DNA of 64,000 nucleotides, from assembly GCF_002763455.1 (NCBI RefSeq), contig NZ_NIXK01000001.1:1-64000 (forward strand), read 5' to 3'. Positions 33,947 through 43,162 of the stretch are shown here, one piece after another. The notes below the pieces were generated by a model. It was not told the DNA's origin, did no database searches, and worked only from the letters and a program-made list of their open reading frames with translations. Both the position numbers and the translations under genes were made by a program. The DNA comes from Lentibacillus sediminis. GTDB taxonomy: Bacteria; Bacillota; Bacilli; Bacillales; Amphibacillaceae. Position 1 is the stretch's first letter, and each line of letters starts with the position of its first letter.

Positions 33947-34849
33947 ATGAGAGTGAGAATGAAATCACTGGTACTGGCCATTCTGACACTGGGATTGATA
34001 GTAGGCATGGCACAACCTGCACACGCAGTAACCAATACAGTAATCGTGTACGGGGAACAATTGACGGATCAGCAGCGCGCGCAGGTGCAGGAACTGCTGG
34101 AGGTTTCGGAATCGGATGCAGTGGAGGAACATGAGGTAACAGGAGAGGATTATGCCAACTACATTAATGGCAGTCCGGACGCCAATATGTATTCCTCGGC
34201 AAAAATCACACTTGGTGAAGAGGGAGCGGGGCTGACAGTTAATATCGTGACACCGGATAATATCACCGAGGTTACGAAAGAAATGTATGCCAATGCTCTT
34301 TTAACGGCCGGGGTGGAAAATGCCACAGTTGATGTCGCTTCCCCTGTCGCTGTTACTGGGCATTCTGCGTTGACGGGAATTTACAAAGCGTACGATGTGG
34401 AAGGGGAACAGCTGGATAAAGAGCGGATGGAGCTGGCCAATGATGAACTGAATGCGGCAACCGACCTTGCTGAAAATGAAGGAATTTCCCAAGAGCAGGT
34501 AAGCACATTGCTGACGGAGATCAAGCGGATGATAGCCGAACAGAATCCGGCAACCAGGGAAGATGTTGAACAGATTGTCCAGGAACAGCTGCAAAATCTG
34601 GAAATCTCCTTGAGTGAAGCAGATCGGCAAATGCTCATAGACTTATTTGACCGCATGCGTGATCTGAATATCGATTTTAATCAGGTGCAAAATCAGCTGG
34701 AAGACATTGCATCAAGTGTCCAGGAAACTGCAGAGGAATTAGGCTTGGACCGGAGTTTCTGGGAAAAGGTGGCTAATTTCTTCAGCGGGGTGTTTGCGTC
34801 CCTCAGCAATTTCTTTGGCGGATTGTTTGGTGAAGGAGAAACGCAGTAA
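33947..34849 (+). CDS. DUF1002 domain secreted protein (YpuA-like)
   Basis: 300 residues with a Sec signal peptide (LVLAILTLGLIVGMAQPAHA, cleavage after AHA). The mature part has the DUF1002 pattern: VYGEQLTDQQRAQVQELL, MYSSAKITLGEEGAGLTVNIVTPDNITEVTKEMYANALLTAGVENATVDVASPVAVTGHSALTGIYKAY in its first half, then a long helical half (NEGISQEQVSTLLTEIKRMIAEQ, EIVQEQLQNLEISLSEADRQMLIDLFDRMRDLNIDFNQV) ending in a Phe/Gly-rich amphipathic tail. B. subtilis YpuA is the known relative, without a settled function. GGGG lies about 12 bases upstream of ATG 33947; ATG 33959 is an alternative. Confidence 0.85.
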   Translation: MRVRMKSLVLAILTLGLIVGMAQPAHAVTNTVIVYGEQLTDQQRAQVQELLEVSESDAVEEHEVTGEDYANYINGSPDANMYSSAKITLGEEGAGLTVNIVTPDNITEVTKEMYANALLTAGVENATVDVASPVAVTGHSALTGIYKAYDVEGEQLDKERMELANDELNAATDLAENEGISQEQVSTLLTEIKRMIAEQNPATREDVEQIVQEQLQNLEISLSEADRQMLIDLFDRMRDLNIDFNQVQNQLEDIASSVQETAEELGLDRSFWEKVANFFSGVFASLSNFFGGLFGEGETQ

Positions 34850-34872
34850 GCGGCGGTAGGGATTATAGCTTT

Positions 34873-34906
34873 TGAGGAAAAGGACTCCTTCTTGGGTCCT
34901 TTTTTT
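34873..34906 (+). terminator. Terminator after the DUF1002 gene
   Basis: AAAAGGACTC and GGGTCCTTTT pair around CTTCTT, followed by T8. Confidence 0.88.
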
Positions 34907-35293
34907 TGTTTGTTAGATAGGAAGATTCGTAGTGTAACATGGAGATTGGGAAATTGACGGAGTGATTCGGGAAAATCAAAGCAAGAATCCGCGGAAAACG
35001 TACCCGCAATTCGGAAGTTCAACCCAAGCACAAAAGAATTTAATAAAAATCAACCCTTGCTTTCTACTTTTTTCGGTGCATAAACCTCCATTTAGATTAC
35101 AATCCACCTGTTTCTGCGACTTTTGTATGACAAAAATTCCCAAATAGGGACTTTTGTATCAAAACTATTACAATTGTAATATTTGATGACAGAAAGGTAA
35201 TTCTTGTAACCTACTCTTAATTCCCCTGTAACTGCAAAGCCTGTTTCCATGTGGTACGATAGGCACTGTCAGAAATTAAGGAGGGACTACCTA
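34907..35293. promoter_or_regulatory. Long AT-rich control region before the LysM-3D gene
   Basis: No gene seen. GACTTTTGTAT occurs twice (near 35119 and 35149) and a perfect dyad ATTACAATTGTAAT at 35168-35181. TACGAT (35257-35262) is a -10 candidate. Cell-wall hydrolase genes of this type are often under WalR; TGTAA words are present but not at the strict two-hexamer spacing, so I do not call a WalR site. Confidence 0.4.
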
Positions 35294-36112
35294 ATGAAAA
35301 AGTTAGTAGCTGCATTAACAGGTGTGGTCATTGCTGGCACAGCTGCGACGGGAGTATCCGCAGCAGAGTATGAGGTGGAAAAAGGAGACAGCCTCTGGAA
35401 AATCGCAAACGAACACAACACTACAGTAGAACAACTAGTTGATATAAACGAACTAAAATCCACGGTGATTCATCCAAAACAGTCACTCGTAATTAACGAG
35501 GAAACCAATGAATTCTATGTGGTAGAACAAGGAGATACGCTCATCGGGATCAGCAACGAACACGGCGTTTCCGTTTCAGACCTCAAAACTTGGAACGGGC
35601 TGACTTCCGACCTGATCATTACTGGTCAGGAATTAGCACTTCAGGGCGGCAATGCTGCACCAGCTGAAGAGCAAGCTCCGGCTGAGGAAAGCGAGCCTGT
35701 TGAAGAACAAGAAACAGCAGAAGAATCAGAACCTGCTGAACCAGTGGCTGAAACCTCTGAAGAACCTGAGGTAAATACACAGAACACTGCAACGAATTCA
35801 GAGTCCGAGCAGGAAGCAGAAGGTGAAACCATCTCTGTTACTGCAACAGCATACACTGCCGGATGTGCAGGATGCTCTGGAATTACCGCTACAGGAATTA
35901 ACTTAAATGAAAATCCAAGTGCCAAAGTGATTGCGGTAGATCCAAGCGTCATTCCACTAGGCACTGAAGTATATGTGGAAGGCTATGGCTATGCAGTAGC
36001 CGGTGACGTTGGCGGCGCGATCAATGGCAACAAAATCGACATTCATGTCCCAACAAAAGATGAAGCTTATGCATGGGGCGTCAAAACAGTCGATGTAACG
36101 ATTCTTGACTAA
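35294..36112 (+). CDS. Secreted LysM + 3D-domain cell-wall protein (YocH-like)
   Basis: 272 residues from ATG 35294 (AAGGAGGG nine bases upstream). Signal peptide LVAALTGVVIAGTAATGVSAA; first LysM EYEVEKGDSLWKIANEHNTTVEQLVDINEL, second LysM EFYVVEQGDTLIGISNEHGVSVSDLKTWNGL; an about 60-residue Glu/Pro/Ala/Ser linker; C-terminal 3D domain VTATAYTAGCAGCSGITATGINLNENPSAKVIAVDPSVIPLGTEVYVEGYG with the three Asp (IAVDPS, AGDVGG, KIDIHV) that name it. By analogy with YocH/MltA-like enzymes it cleaves peptidoglycan while bound to the wall by LysM. Very acidic linker fits a salt-adapted host. Monocistronic. Confidence 0.93.
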   Translation: MKKLVAALTGVVIAGTAATGVSAAEYEVEKGDSLWKIANEHNTTVEQLVDINELKSTVIHPKQSLVINEETNEFYVVEQGDTLIGISNEHGVSVSDLKTWNGLTSDLIITGQELALQGGNAAPAEEQAPAEESEPVEEQETAEESEPAEPVAETSEEPEVNTQNTATNSESEQEAEGETISVTATAYTAGCAGCSGITATGINLNENPSAKVIAVDPSVIPLGTEVYVEGYGYAVAGDVGGAINGNKIDIHVPTKDEAYAWGVKTVDVTILD

Positions 36113-36142
36113 TCATTAACAACCAGCAATGAACGACCCAAT

Positions 36143-36189
36143 TAAAAAAAGGAAAGCATCTCTCAATCTATTAGATGTTTTCCTTTTTT
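36143..36189 (+). terminator. Terminator after the LysM-3D gene
   Basis: AAAAAGGAAAGCATCT and AGATGTTTTCCTTTTT form a long stem with a T-rich tail. Confidence 0.9.
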
Positions 36190-36235
36190 CTTTTTATTTA
36201 AAACCTCTTTATCTAAATTCACTAAAAATATTAAG

Positions 36236-36432
36236 AGTTTGTGTTCAAAAACGAGGATGAAAGGAACCGAGAAGTTCGAGGCGGCGTAGCTTTGAGCAGA
36301 CGATCTAGCACGCTGGAAAAGTGGTTTTCTTTTCCAAGGAACGGAGCGTATGCTTTTAAATACGTGAGTAGCGGAAAAGCAAGCCAACGAAGAAATTCGA
36401 TGCGTCATTTTCACCGGAGCTTTTTGAACATC
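36236..36432 (+). repeat. Dispersed repeat B, copy 1
   Basis: About 195 bases running from GTGTTCAAAAACGAGGATG to CCGGAGCTTTTTGAACATCC, with inverted ends (GTTCAAAAA / TTTTTGAAC). A core of about 120 bases (GAGGCGGCGTAGCTTTGAGC through TAGCGGAAAAGCAAGCCAAC) is nearly identical, in opposite orientation, to 44952-45222. Frames in it are not genes. Confidence 0.88.
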
Positions 36433-36434
36433 CT

Positions 36435-36566
36435 CTAAGAGGTAATTCTTGTCGAATAGTCATTATCCTCAATTACTTTTGTCGGCTCATTATTGGACTC
36501 CACGTAACCAACAACCCCAACACTTAAAATAATCAGGATAAACAATGCCAATAACACTTGTCTCAC
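36435..36566 (-). CDS. 43-residue small membrane/secreted protein
   Basis: GTG 36566 is preceded at seven bases by GGAGG and opens a 43-codon frame ending with TAG at 36435. The product is one hydrophobic segment (RQVLLALFILIILSVGVVGYV) followed by a polar tail (ESNNEPTKVIEDNDYSTRITS). It could be a membrane-anchored micropeptide or have a signal-like start. The stop lies right at the end of repeat B, which may have replaced the original downstream sequence. I do not recognise a family. The ribosome binding site and clean membrane-plus-tail form support a real gene. Confidence 0.55.
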   Translation of the reverse strand: MRQVLLALFILIILSVGVVGYVESNNEPTKVIEDNDYSTRITS

Positions 36567-36804
36567 GTTAAATCCTCCATTAAATAGTATCTCGTTTAAT
36601 TATAATAAAAATGGGGTGAAACTACTATACTGATTCCCGGAAAAATCAAGGGAAATTCTTACAAAAATCGTAACATATGGAAGCAGTGCAGAAAACGGGC
36701 AACTTCCTTTCCAATTAAACATTTCCCTGGCTTTATGTTAAACTGAAAATGGCTTTGATTTACAGGAAATGAAGCGTTTACATATGAAGGAGGAAGTCTA
36801 AAAC

Positions 36805-37995
36805 ATGACAAGCAAAAAACTGGATACATTTTTGGATAAAAATATTGCAGAACTCAAGAGTCTGGGAATGTACAATGAAATTGATCCTGTGGAGGGAGCA
36901 AATGGGCCGACGATTCAAATTGACGGAAAAGAACTGATCAACCTGTCGTCCAATAATTACCTTGGTTTGGCGACAGATGATCGGCTGAAAAAAGTGGCCA
37001 AAGAAGCGGTGGATTCCCACGGGGTTGGAGCAGGAGCTGTCCGGACGATCAATGGCACACTGGATTTGCATCTTGAACTGGAGGAAAAACTCGCTGCTTT
37101 TAAAGGAACGGAAGCGGTAATTTCCTATCAGTCCGGATTTAACTGCAATATGGCGGCGATTTCCGGAGTGATGGATAAAAATGATGCGATTCTTTCCGAT
37201 GAGTTGAACCATGCCTCGATCATTGACGGCTGCCGTCTGTCCAGGGCAAAAGTTATCCGCTTTAACCATTCGGATATGGATGATTTACGGGAAAAAGCCA
37301 AGCAGGCAACTGAATCCAGTGACTACAACAAAGTAATGGTGATTACCGATGGCGTCTTCTCCATGGATGGGGATGTTGCCAAGCTGCCGGAGATCGTCAA
37401 GATTGCGGAAGAATTTGATCTGATTACCTATGTGGATGATGCCCATGGCTCCGGTGTTCTCGGCAAGGGTGCAGGCACTGTGAAACATTTCGGACTGCAG
37501 GATCGAGTTGATATGCAGATGGGGACTTTGTCCAAAGCGATTGGTGTGATTGGCGGCTATGTGGCCGGGAAAACAAATCTGATCGACTGGCTGAAAGTGC
37601 GTTCCCGACCATTCCTGTTTTCTACCGCCGTCTCTCCGGCTGATGCAGCTGCCAGCAGAAAAGCGGTGGAGCTGTTAATGGAAAGCACGGAATTAAATGA
37701 AAAATTATGGGAAAATGGCGATTACCTGAAGAAAGGGCTAAAAGAACTCGGCTTTGATATCGGGGAAAGCGAAACACCGATCACCCCATGTATTATCGGC
37801 GACGAAAAAGATGCGCAGAAGTTCAGCAAACGTCTTTATGAAGAAGGTGTTTATGCCAAGTCGATCGTCTTCCCGACAGTGCCAAGAGGGACTGGCCGCG
37901 TGCGCAACATGCCGACTGCCGCCCATACAAAAGAAATGCTCGATCAAACGCTGGCTGCTTACGAAAAAGTCGGCAAAGAAATGAATTTGATTTAA
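36805..37995 (+). CDS. kbl: Glycine C-acetyltransferase (2-amino-3-ketobutyrate CoA ligase)
   Basis: 396 residues, alpha-oxoamine synthase fold. [16 protein letters not shown], the [32 protein letters not shown] block, [12 protein letters not shown] (cofactor-binding Asp/His) and the PLP lysine in [14 protein letters not shown] (about K243). The enzyme cleaves 2-amino-3-ketobutyrate with CoA to glycine and acetyl-CoA. It is followed 32 bases later by an SDR-type threonine dehydrogenase, so the pair makes a complete threonine-to-glycine path. AAGGAGG precedes the start. A weak cre-like word (AAGCGTTTACA) lies near 36771. Confidence 0.95.
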   Translation: MTSKKLDTFLDKNIAELKSLGMYNEIDPVEGANGPTIQIDGKELINLSSNNYLGLATDDRLKKVAKEAVDSHGVGAGAVRTINGTLDLHLELEEKLAAFKGTEAVISYQSGFNCNMAAISGVMDKNDAILSDELNHASIIDGCRLSRAKVIRFNHSDMDDLREKAKQATESSDYNKVMVITDGVFSMDGDVAKLPEIVKIAEEFDLITYVDDAHGSGVLGKGAGTVKHFGLQDRVDMQMGTLSKAIGVIGGYVAGKTNLIDWLKVRSRPFLFSTAVSPADAAASRKAVELLMESTELNEKLWENGDYLKKGLKELGFDIGESETPITPCIIGDEKDAQKFSKRLYEEGVYAKSIVFPTVPRGTGRVRNMPTAAHTKEMLDQTLAAYEKVGKEMNLI

Positions 37996-38027
37996 CCCAA
38001 GTGAACAGACAGGAAGGACTTTAAGGG

Positions 38028-38966
38028 ATGAAAAAGATTTTAGTAACCGGAGCGATGGGGCAAATTGGCTCTGAGCTTGTCGGAAAACTGAGAGAAACCT
38101 ATGGAACGAGCAATGTGATTGCAACAGACATCCGCGCCGGGGAGGGGCTGGCCACAGAAGGACCATTTGAAAAACTGGATGTGACCGATGCCGACCGGAT
38201 GCATGCGGTAGCGAAGCAATACAATGTTGATACGATCATGCATTTGGCTGCCCTTTTGTCAGCGAATGCTGAAGCTATGCCAAAGGTGGCCTGGGATTTG
38301 AACATGGGCGGTTTGGTCAATGCACTGGAAGTAGCGCGCGAGCTGGATTTGCAGTTTTTTACCCCAAGCTCAATCGGCGCATTCGGCCCATCGACACCAA
38401 AGGACAACACACCGCAGGATACGCTGCAGCGCCCGACCACTATGTACGGGGTCAACAAAGTGGCCGGGGAATTGCTGTGTGATTACTACTACCAGCGGTA
38501 CGGGGTGGATACGCGTGGTGTGCGCTATCCCGGGCTGATCTCCTATGTCGCTCCTCCAGGCGGCGGCACGACCGATTATGCGGTGGAGATTTATTATGAA
38601 GCGATTAAGAATAAGATATACACTTCCTATATTGCCGAGGGCACGTATATGGATATGATGTACATGCCGGATGCGCTGAATGCGATTATTCAGCTAATGG
38701 AGGCGGATCCTGCCAAATTGGTGCACCGCAACGCCTTTAATATTTCGGCAATTTCCGCTGCCCCTGAAGACTTTGCCCAAGCGATTCGACAGCATATTCC
38801 GGAGTTTAAAATGACGTATGATGTCGATCCAGTAAGACAGAAAATCGCCGATAGCTGGCCGAACTCCATTGATTCTTCTGCTGCCGCGGCTGAGTGGGGA
38901 TTTCGGGCGGAGTATGATTTGGCAAAGATGACCGGGGAGATGTTGGAGAAGATTAAGGAGAAGTAA
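38028..38966 (+). CDS. tdh: L-threonine 3-dehydrogenase, SDR (epimerase-like) type
   Basis: 312 residues. N-terminal Rossmann loop [23 protein letters not shown] at the end of strand 2 (NAD), [14 protein letters not shown], and the catalytic Tyr-Lys in [38 protein letters not shown]. It looks like a nucleotide-sugar epimerase, but length, the [17 protein letters not shown] segment and its place after kbl identify the short-chain type L-threonine dehydrogenase, distinct from the zinc-dependent E. coli Tdh. Product is 2-amino-3-ketobutyrate, used by Kbl. Second gene of a two-gene operon with a terminator after. Confidence 0.9.
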   Translation: MKKILVTGAMGQIGSELVGKLRETYGTSNVIATDIRAGEGLATEGPFEKLDVTDADRMHAVAKQYNVDTIMHLAALLSANAEAMPKVAWDLNMGGLVNALEVARELDLQFFTPSSIGAFGPSTPKDNTPQDTLQRPTTMYGVNKVAGELLCDYYYQRYGVDTRGVRYPGLISYVAPPGGGTTDYAVEIYYEAIKNKIYTSYIAEGTYMDMMYMPDALNAIIQLMEADPAKLVHRNAFNISAISAAPEDFAQAIRQHIPEFKMTYDVDPVRQKIADSWPNSIDSSAAAAEWGFRAEYDLAKMTGEMLEKIKEK

Positions 38967-38974
38967 TAGTGTGG

Positions 38975-39009
38975 AACGCTCTCTTTCTTGGGAAGGAGGG
39001 CGTTTTTTT
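38975..39009 (+). terminator. Terminator of the kbl-tdh operon
   Basis: AACGCTCTCTTTC and GAAGGAGGGCGTT form a stem (with G-U pairs) and T7 follows. Confidence 0.85.
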
Positions 39010-39046
39010 GTTGTGTGGTGTTGGCTGGGCGACGTGTGCATGGGAT

Positions 39047-39249
39047 TCAGCGGAAGTGGCGCCTCAATCAGCGGAAGCGGCGCCTCAATCAGCGGAAGCG
39101 GCGCCTCAATCAGCGGAAGGGGCGCCTCAATCAGCGGGAGCGGTGCCTCAATCAGCGGAAGGGGCACCTCAATCAGCGGGAGCGGTGCCTCGATCAGCGG
39201 AAGCGGTGCTTCAATCAGCGGGAGCGGTGCCTCCAGCGAAAGCGCCCCT
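39047..39249. repeat. 21-bp tandem array 1 (nine units)
   Basis: Nine contiguous units of TCAGCGGAAGCGGCGCCTCAA with small changes start at 39047 and repeat every 21 bases to about 39235, then a partial AGCGAAAGCGCCCC that abuts the stop codon of the NERD gene. No spacers, so not CRISPR. Both strands are open because 21 is divisible by three (SGSGASI on plus, LIEAPLP on minus); no ribosome binding site supports translation. Confidence 0.9.
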
Positions 39250-40209
39250 CTATAATTTGTATACCCGCCACCTATTATTACCTGTACAAGGAAACCCCGC
39301 CTTTTGTAATAATCTTTTCACTTTGTGTGAGGATTGAACTTGTAAGAATTCTCGAGCATCGTGATTGGAAATGGTTTCCCCAATCAACAATTTATAATCT
39401 TTCAATGCTGTTAAATGCTCGTTTTCCGATGATTTTCCGCATTTTTTACAGAACCAATTCAACCTTTCCTTATGAAGTGGATAAGCAGAGCAGAATGGAC
39501 AAATAACTCCTTTTATAAGATCATCATTCTTTGAAACGCCATATTTATCCAGTGTTTTTGCGGGTTTGGGAACATTAGCTTTTATAAGCAGGGAAGCCAG
39601 GTTTTTAAGTTGATTCATTTTATATGTCCTGGCGGGGTGATTTTGACCCAACTCCTGTATTTCAAAAAACAGTTCATTATTGTGGACCACTTCCTCTGGG
39701 ATGTGCTTGTCTGGTGATGCAACTTTAATAATCGTGCTGGGGAAGCTGATCACAACAAAAAACGGGAGGAGAACCTTGGTATATCCATGTTTTTGTAACC
39801 AACGCTGGAGACGATATTGTTGAGTTTTTGCTTGGGGAATGGGACTTGAAAAGCCTTCTTCTTCTTGATTATCACCGATACGAATGACTTGGCCCTTTTC
39901 ACCGAAGATTAATGTGCCATACCAGTTTTTTACTTCTAAAATCAACATGAAACTCGCAGATAAAATCAATGTATCTATTTGGAAATAACCATTCTCATCA
40001 CGTATTCGTAAATTATGCAAAATGAAGTAGTCGTTTTTAGGTAAAAAACTTAATGGGTAGTCTACTTCTCTTTCCCCACGCACCTCCCTTTTTTTCTTTA
40101 TTAAGTCCAGCTCCACTGTTTTCTTGCTTGGGTGCTCCCTCAACAATCTTCTGTAAAGGGCTTCGAGCCACCATATTTCCTTCATTTTATCATGCGGTTT
40201 CACAATCAT
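39250..40209 (-). CDS. NERD (nuclease-related) domain protein with C-terminal zinc ribbon
   Basis: 319 residues. The NERD domain spans about residues 40-160: GEREVDYPLSFL, FILHNLRIRDENGYFQIDTLILSASFMLILEVKNWYGTL, with the PD-(D/E)XK-like acidic residues D79, E92 and K94 in place. A middle helical region leads to a four-cysteine zinc ribbon (CPFCSAYPLHKERLNWFCKKC), and a C-terminal helical domain ends KVKRLLQKAGF. NERD proteins are predicted nucleases linked to DNA processing; many Bacillus genomes have several. The gene lies alone between two related nine-unit 21-bp tandem arrays, which is unusual. Confidence 0.88.
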   Translation of the reverse strand: MIVKPHDKMKEIWWLEALYRRLLREHPSKKTVELDLIKKKREVRGEREVDYPLSFLPKNDYFILHNLRIRDENGYFQIDTLILSASFMLILEVKNWYGTLIFGEKGQVIRIGDNQEEEGFSSPIPQAKTQQYRLQRWLQKHGYTKVLLPFFVVISFPSTIIKVASPDKHIPEEVVHNNELFFEIQELGQNHPARTYKMNQLKNLASLLIKANVPKPAKTLDKYGVSKNDDLIKGVICPFCSAYPLHKERLNWFCKKCGKSSENEHLTALKDYKLLIGETISNHDAREFLQVQSSHKVKRLLQKAGFPCTGNNRWRVYKL

Positions 40210-40363
40210 AGGAAATCACAACCTTTCTTGTTTTTATATTGATTCTACACCGAATGGCGATAATCCTTTAAAAAAGTTATAATTGTATTTTGGAGTTTTG
40301 TGGGAGGGTATTATTAAATTTTGAACGCAATAGGTGAGTAATTCAGTTGAGATGGTGCGCGGA

Positions 40364-40562
40364 TTGAACAGAAGCGGTGGCTCAATCGGCGGAAGGGGAC
40401 CATCAATCATCGAAAGCGACGTTTCTATCAGCGGAGGAGCATCTTCAATCATCGAAAGCATCGTTTCTATCAGCGGAGGAGCATCTTCAATCATCGAAAG
40501 CGACGTTTCTATCAGCGGAATAGGCTCTTCAATCATCGGAAGCACCCCATTCAGCGAAACCC
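40364..40562. repeat. 21-bp tandem array 2 (nine units, 42-bp higher-order repeat)
   Basis: Nine units of 21 bases from 40364 to 40552, then AGCGAAACCCC as in array 1. Two unit types alternate: ATCATCGAAAGCGACGTTTCT and ATCAGCGGAGGAGCATCTTCA, so a 42-bp unit repeats three times. The units share ATCAGCGGA and CGAAAGC with array 1 and have the same strand orientation. No coding support. Confidence 0.9.
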
Positions 40563-40657
40563 CGCATAATCCACAGCAAAACGCACAACCCCTCTGCCCC
40601 CAGCACCCCAGTATGTTAAACTAATCAACAAACAATTAAACAAAAGCAGGTGCTTAT

Positions 40658-41377
40658 GTGGAAATTGTATTATTCATCATCATCATTTTGCTGGCTTCCA
40701 CGCTGCAGACCAGCACGGGGTTTGGGTTTTCCATTTTGGCCACACCTTTCCTTCTCCTTCTTTTTGAGCCAAGAGAGGCCATTCAAATCAATTTAATATT
40801 ATCCCTTTTCATCTCGCTGGCGCTAATAAGAAGAATAAAAAGAGATATAAACAAAGGCGTCTTAAAGCGGTTCGTCGTAGGGAGCGCACTGGGTGTGCCT
40901 TTCGGAATCATCACCTTTTTGATGATCGACATTCGCATGCTCAGCTTAACAGTAAGTCTGGTCGTGCTGCTGTTAACGGTGTTGCTAATCTTGAATTTCC
41001 GCTTGAGGCAGACAGAGGGGAGAGATTTGCTTGTCGGCGGTTTGTCCGGTACGCTAACAAGCAGTATTGGCATGCCAGGCCCGCCAGTGCTGCTTTATTT
41101 TTCCGGGACTTCTGCACAAAAGGCAAATATCAGGGGGACGACGCTGGCTTTCTATCTGTTCATCTATTCCGTGAGCCTAATTATCCAGGTGCTGTTTGCG
41201 GGGACAAATAAAACGATTTGGCTGACGAGCGTGATCGCTGTGCCCTTAGTGATGGCAGGCTTGTATCTGGGACAAGCGCTATTCGGGCGAGTAAATCAGC
41301 AACATTTCCGTATTTTTACCTACATCATTTTACTGTTTACCGGAGTGTATTTGCTGGTTGATAACTGGACTCCATAG
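40658..41377 (+). CDS. TSUP family exporter (TauE/SafE)
   Basis: 239 residues, eight hydrophobic segments in two repeats: the first (VLFIIIILLASTLQTSTGFGFSILATPFLLLLF) has the TSUP phrase STGFG, the second (LLVGGLSGTLTSSIGMPGPPVLLYFSG) has the matching GMPGPP. TauE/SafE proteins move sulfur-containing or other small anions across the membrane. Start is GTG 40658 with AGCAGGTG eight bases upstream. No sulfur genes are adjacent, so the substrate is open. It converges with the ABC-F gene. Confidence 0.88.
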   Translation: MEIVLFIIIILLASTLQTSTGFGFSILATPFLLLLFEPREAIQINLILSLFISLALIRRIKRDINKGVLKRFVVGSALGVPFGIITFLMIDIRMLSLTVSLVVLLLTVLLILNFRLRQTEGRDLLVGGLSGTLTSSIGMPGPPVLLYFSGTSAQKANIRGTTLAFYLFIYSVSLIIQVLFAGTNKTIWLTSVIAVPLVMAGLYLGQALFGRVNQQHFRIFTYIILLFTGVYLLVDNWTP

Positions 41378-41383
41378 TGCAAA

Positions 41384-41415
41384 AAAAGTGCTCCCCATCC
41401 AGAGAAACACTTTTT
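41384..41415. terminator. Bidirectional terminator between TSUP and ABC-F genes
   Basis: AAAAAAAGTG and CACTTTTT pair around the loop CTCCCCATCCAGAGAAA; A/T tracts on both sides. Confidence 0.72.
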
Positions 41416-43036
41416 AGCTCGCATACATTCCGGCAATTTGCTGCTGCAATTTCCGGTCTGCGACATATTCATCGTAGCTCATTTCTTTATCGATGATGCC
41501 ACTTGGTGTGATTTCGATCAAGCGGTTGGCGATGCTGTTCACGAATTGCTGGTCATGGGAGGTGAACAGGATCGAACCTTTAAATTTAATCAACCCATTA
41601 TTCAATGCCTGGATGGATTCCAGATCCAAGTGGTTTGTCGGCTCATCCAAGAGCAGTACATTCGCGCCGGAGAGCATCATTTTCGACAGCATGCAACGGA
41701 CCTTTTCGCCACCGGACAAGACATTCGCCTTTTTCAGCGCTTCTTCACCGGAAAACAGCATTCTTCCCAGGAATCCGCGCAGGAAAGTTTCCGTCTCATC
41801 CTCTGGCGAATATTGACGCAGCCAGTCGACCAGTGGCAGCTGGTTATTTTCAAAGTAGGCCGTATTATCTTTAGGAAAATACGATTGCGAGGTGGTCACA
41901 CCCCACTTGAATGTCCCGGCATCTGGTTCCATCTCACCCATCAGAATTTTAAACAACGTAGTTTTGGCAATGTCATTTTTGCCGACAAGGGCAAGTTTGT
42001 CGTCCTTGTTCATTGTAAAACTGAGATTATCCAGCACTTTTTGCCCGCCAATGGTTTTCGTCAGGCCCTCTACCCGCAGCAAGTCATTGCCGATTTCCCG
42101 GTCTGGAGTAAAGGCGATATACGGGTATTTCCGTGATGATGGCTTAATGTCATCTAGGGTGATATTATCGAGCATTTTCTTCCGGGAAGTTGCCTGTTTT
42201 GACTTCGATGCGTTGGCTGAGAACCTGGCGATAAAGGTTTTCAGTTCGTTAATCTTTTCTTCTTTTTTCTTGTTTTGCTCCTGTGCCATTTTGGTAGCCA
42301 GCTGGCTGGACTCATACCAGAAATTATAGTTTCCGATATAAACTTCAATTTTTCCATAATCGACATCGGCAATATGGGTGCAGACTTTATTCAGGAAATG
42401 CCTGTCGTGGGAAACAACAATCACGGTATTCTCAAAGTTAATCAGGAATTCTTCCAGCCACTGAATCGCCTGAATGTCCAGTCCGTTGGTCGGCTCATCG
42501 AGAAGCAGAATATCCGGAGTGCCAAACAGTGCCTGGGCGAGCAGCACTTTTACTTTCTGATCCTCGGTTAATTCCGACATGGGCAGATCGTGCAGTGACA
42601 CATCAATCCCCAGCCCCTTCAGGAGCACCGCCGCATCGGACTCCGCTTCCCAGCCATTCATTTCGGCAAATTCACCCTCAAGCTCGGCTGCGCGAATCCC
42701 GTCCTCCTCAGAGAAATCCGGTTTCAGGTAAATCGCATCTTTCTCCTGCTTCACTTCATACAATTTCTCATGGCCCATCAGCACCGTTTCCAGCACAGGA
42801 TGGTCTTCATAGGCGAAGTGATCCTGTTTTAAAACGGCGATTCTTTCGCCCGTAGACAGGGACACATTTCCGGACTGCGGCTCGATTTCGCCGGACAAAA
42901 TTTTTAAAAACGTGGATTTGCCGGCCCCATTCGCGCCAATTAATCCATAACAATTGCCGGGTGTGAATTTAATATTCACATCCTCGAACAATTTTTTATC
43001 TCCATATCGTAAGCTGACATTGTTAACATTTATCAT
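41414..43036 (-). CDS. ABC-F family ATPase (YkpA/YbiT-like)
   Basis: 540 residues with two ATP-binding cassettes and no TM segments. Walker A: GANGAGKST (first) and GKNDIAKTT (second, degenerate); signatures LTEDQKVKVLLAQAL and LSGGEKVRCMLSKMML; Walker B LLLDEPTNGLD and LLLDEPTNHLD. The linker between (about residues 235-300, KMAQEQNKKKEEKINELKTFIARF) is the helical P-site tRNA interaction motif. ABC-F proteins act on the ribosome. ATG 43036 follows GGAGG; the longer frame to 43105 lacks a site. The altered second Walker A (Asp-Ile-Ala instead of Gly-Ala-Gly) is a YkpA/YbiT-subgroup feature or a real change. Confidence 0.92.
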   Translation of the reverse strand: MINVNNVSLRYGDKKLFEDVNIKFTPGNCYGLIGANGAGKSTFLKILSGEIEPQSGNVSLSTGERIAVLKQDHFAYEDHPVLETVLMGHEKLYEVKQEKDAIYLKPDFSEEDGIRAAELEGEFAEMNGWEAESDAAVLLKGLGIDVSLHDLPMSELTEDQKVKVLLAQALFGTPDILLLDEPTNGLDIQAIQWLEEFLINFENTVIVVSHDRHFLNKVCTHIADVDYGKIEVYIGNYNFWYESSQLATKMAQEQNKKKEEKINELKTFIARFSANASKSKQATSRKKMLDNITLDDIKPSSRKYPYIAFTPDREIGNDLLRVEGLTKTIGGQKVLDNLSFTMNKDDKLALVGKNDIAKTTLFKILMGEMEPDAGTFKWGVTTSQSYFPKDNTAYFENNQLPLVDWLRQYSPEDETETFLRGFLGRMLFSGEEALKKANVLSGGEKVRCMLSKMMLSGANVLLLDEPTNHLDLESIQALNNGLIKFKGSILFTSHDQQFVNSIANRLIEITPSGIIDKEMSYDEYVADRKLQQQIAGMYAS

Positions 43037-43162
43037 AAGGCGTTCTATTCCTCCAAAAAAATAGTTCTCATCGTTTAGCTTAAGGCATTTGGCGAGTTTC
43101 GTCAATGTGGGGAGGTTCGGTGTTTTGATGGGTGGCAGTGAGAAGGAGCTTCCGATTCATTT

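Noticed and set aside
35110-35250. WalR binding site before the LysM-3D gene
   Set aside because: TGTAA words are present but no pair at the TGTWAH-N5-TGTWAH spacing was found.
36768-36784. cre site before kbl
   Set aside because: AAGCGTTTACA fits only the right half; the left half is off by two bases, so it is too weak to list as a feature.
38694-39506. Long open frames across array 1 on both strands (repeating LIEAPLP and SGSGASI peptides)
   Set aside because: Arise because the 21-bp unit has no stop in these frames; no ribosome binding site, and the frames run into tdh or the NERD gene on the wrong strand.
39047-40562. CRISPR array
   Set aside because: Units are contiguous 21-mers without unique spacers, and no cas genes are in the window.
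40234-40624. Open frames across array 2
   Set aside because: Same cause as array 1; no start signal and no non-repeat protein content.
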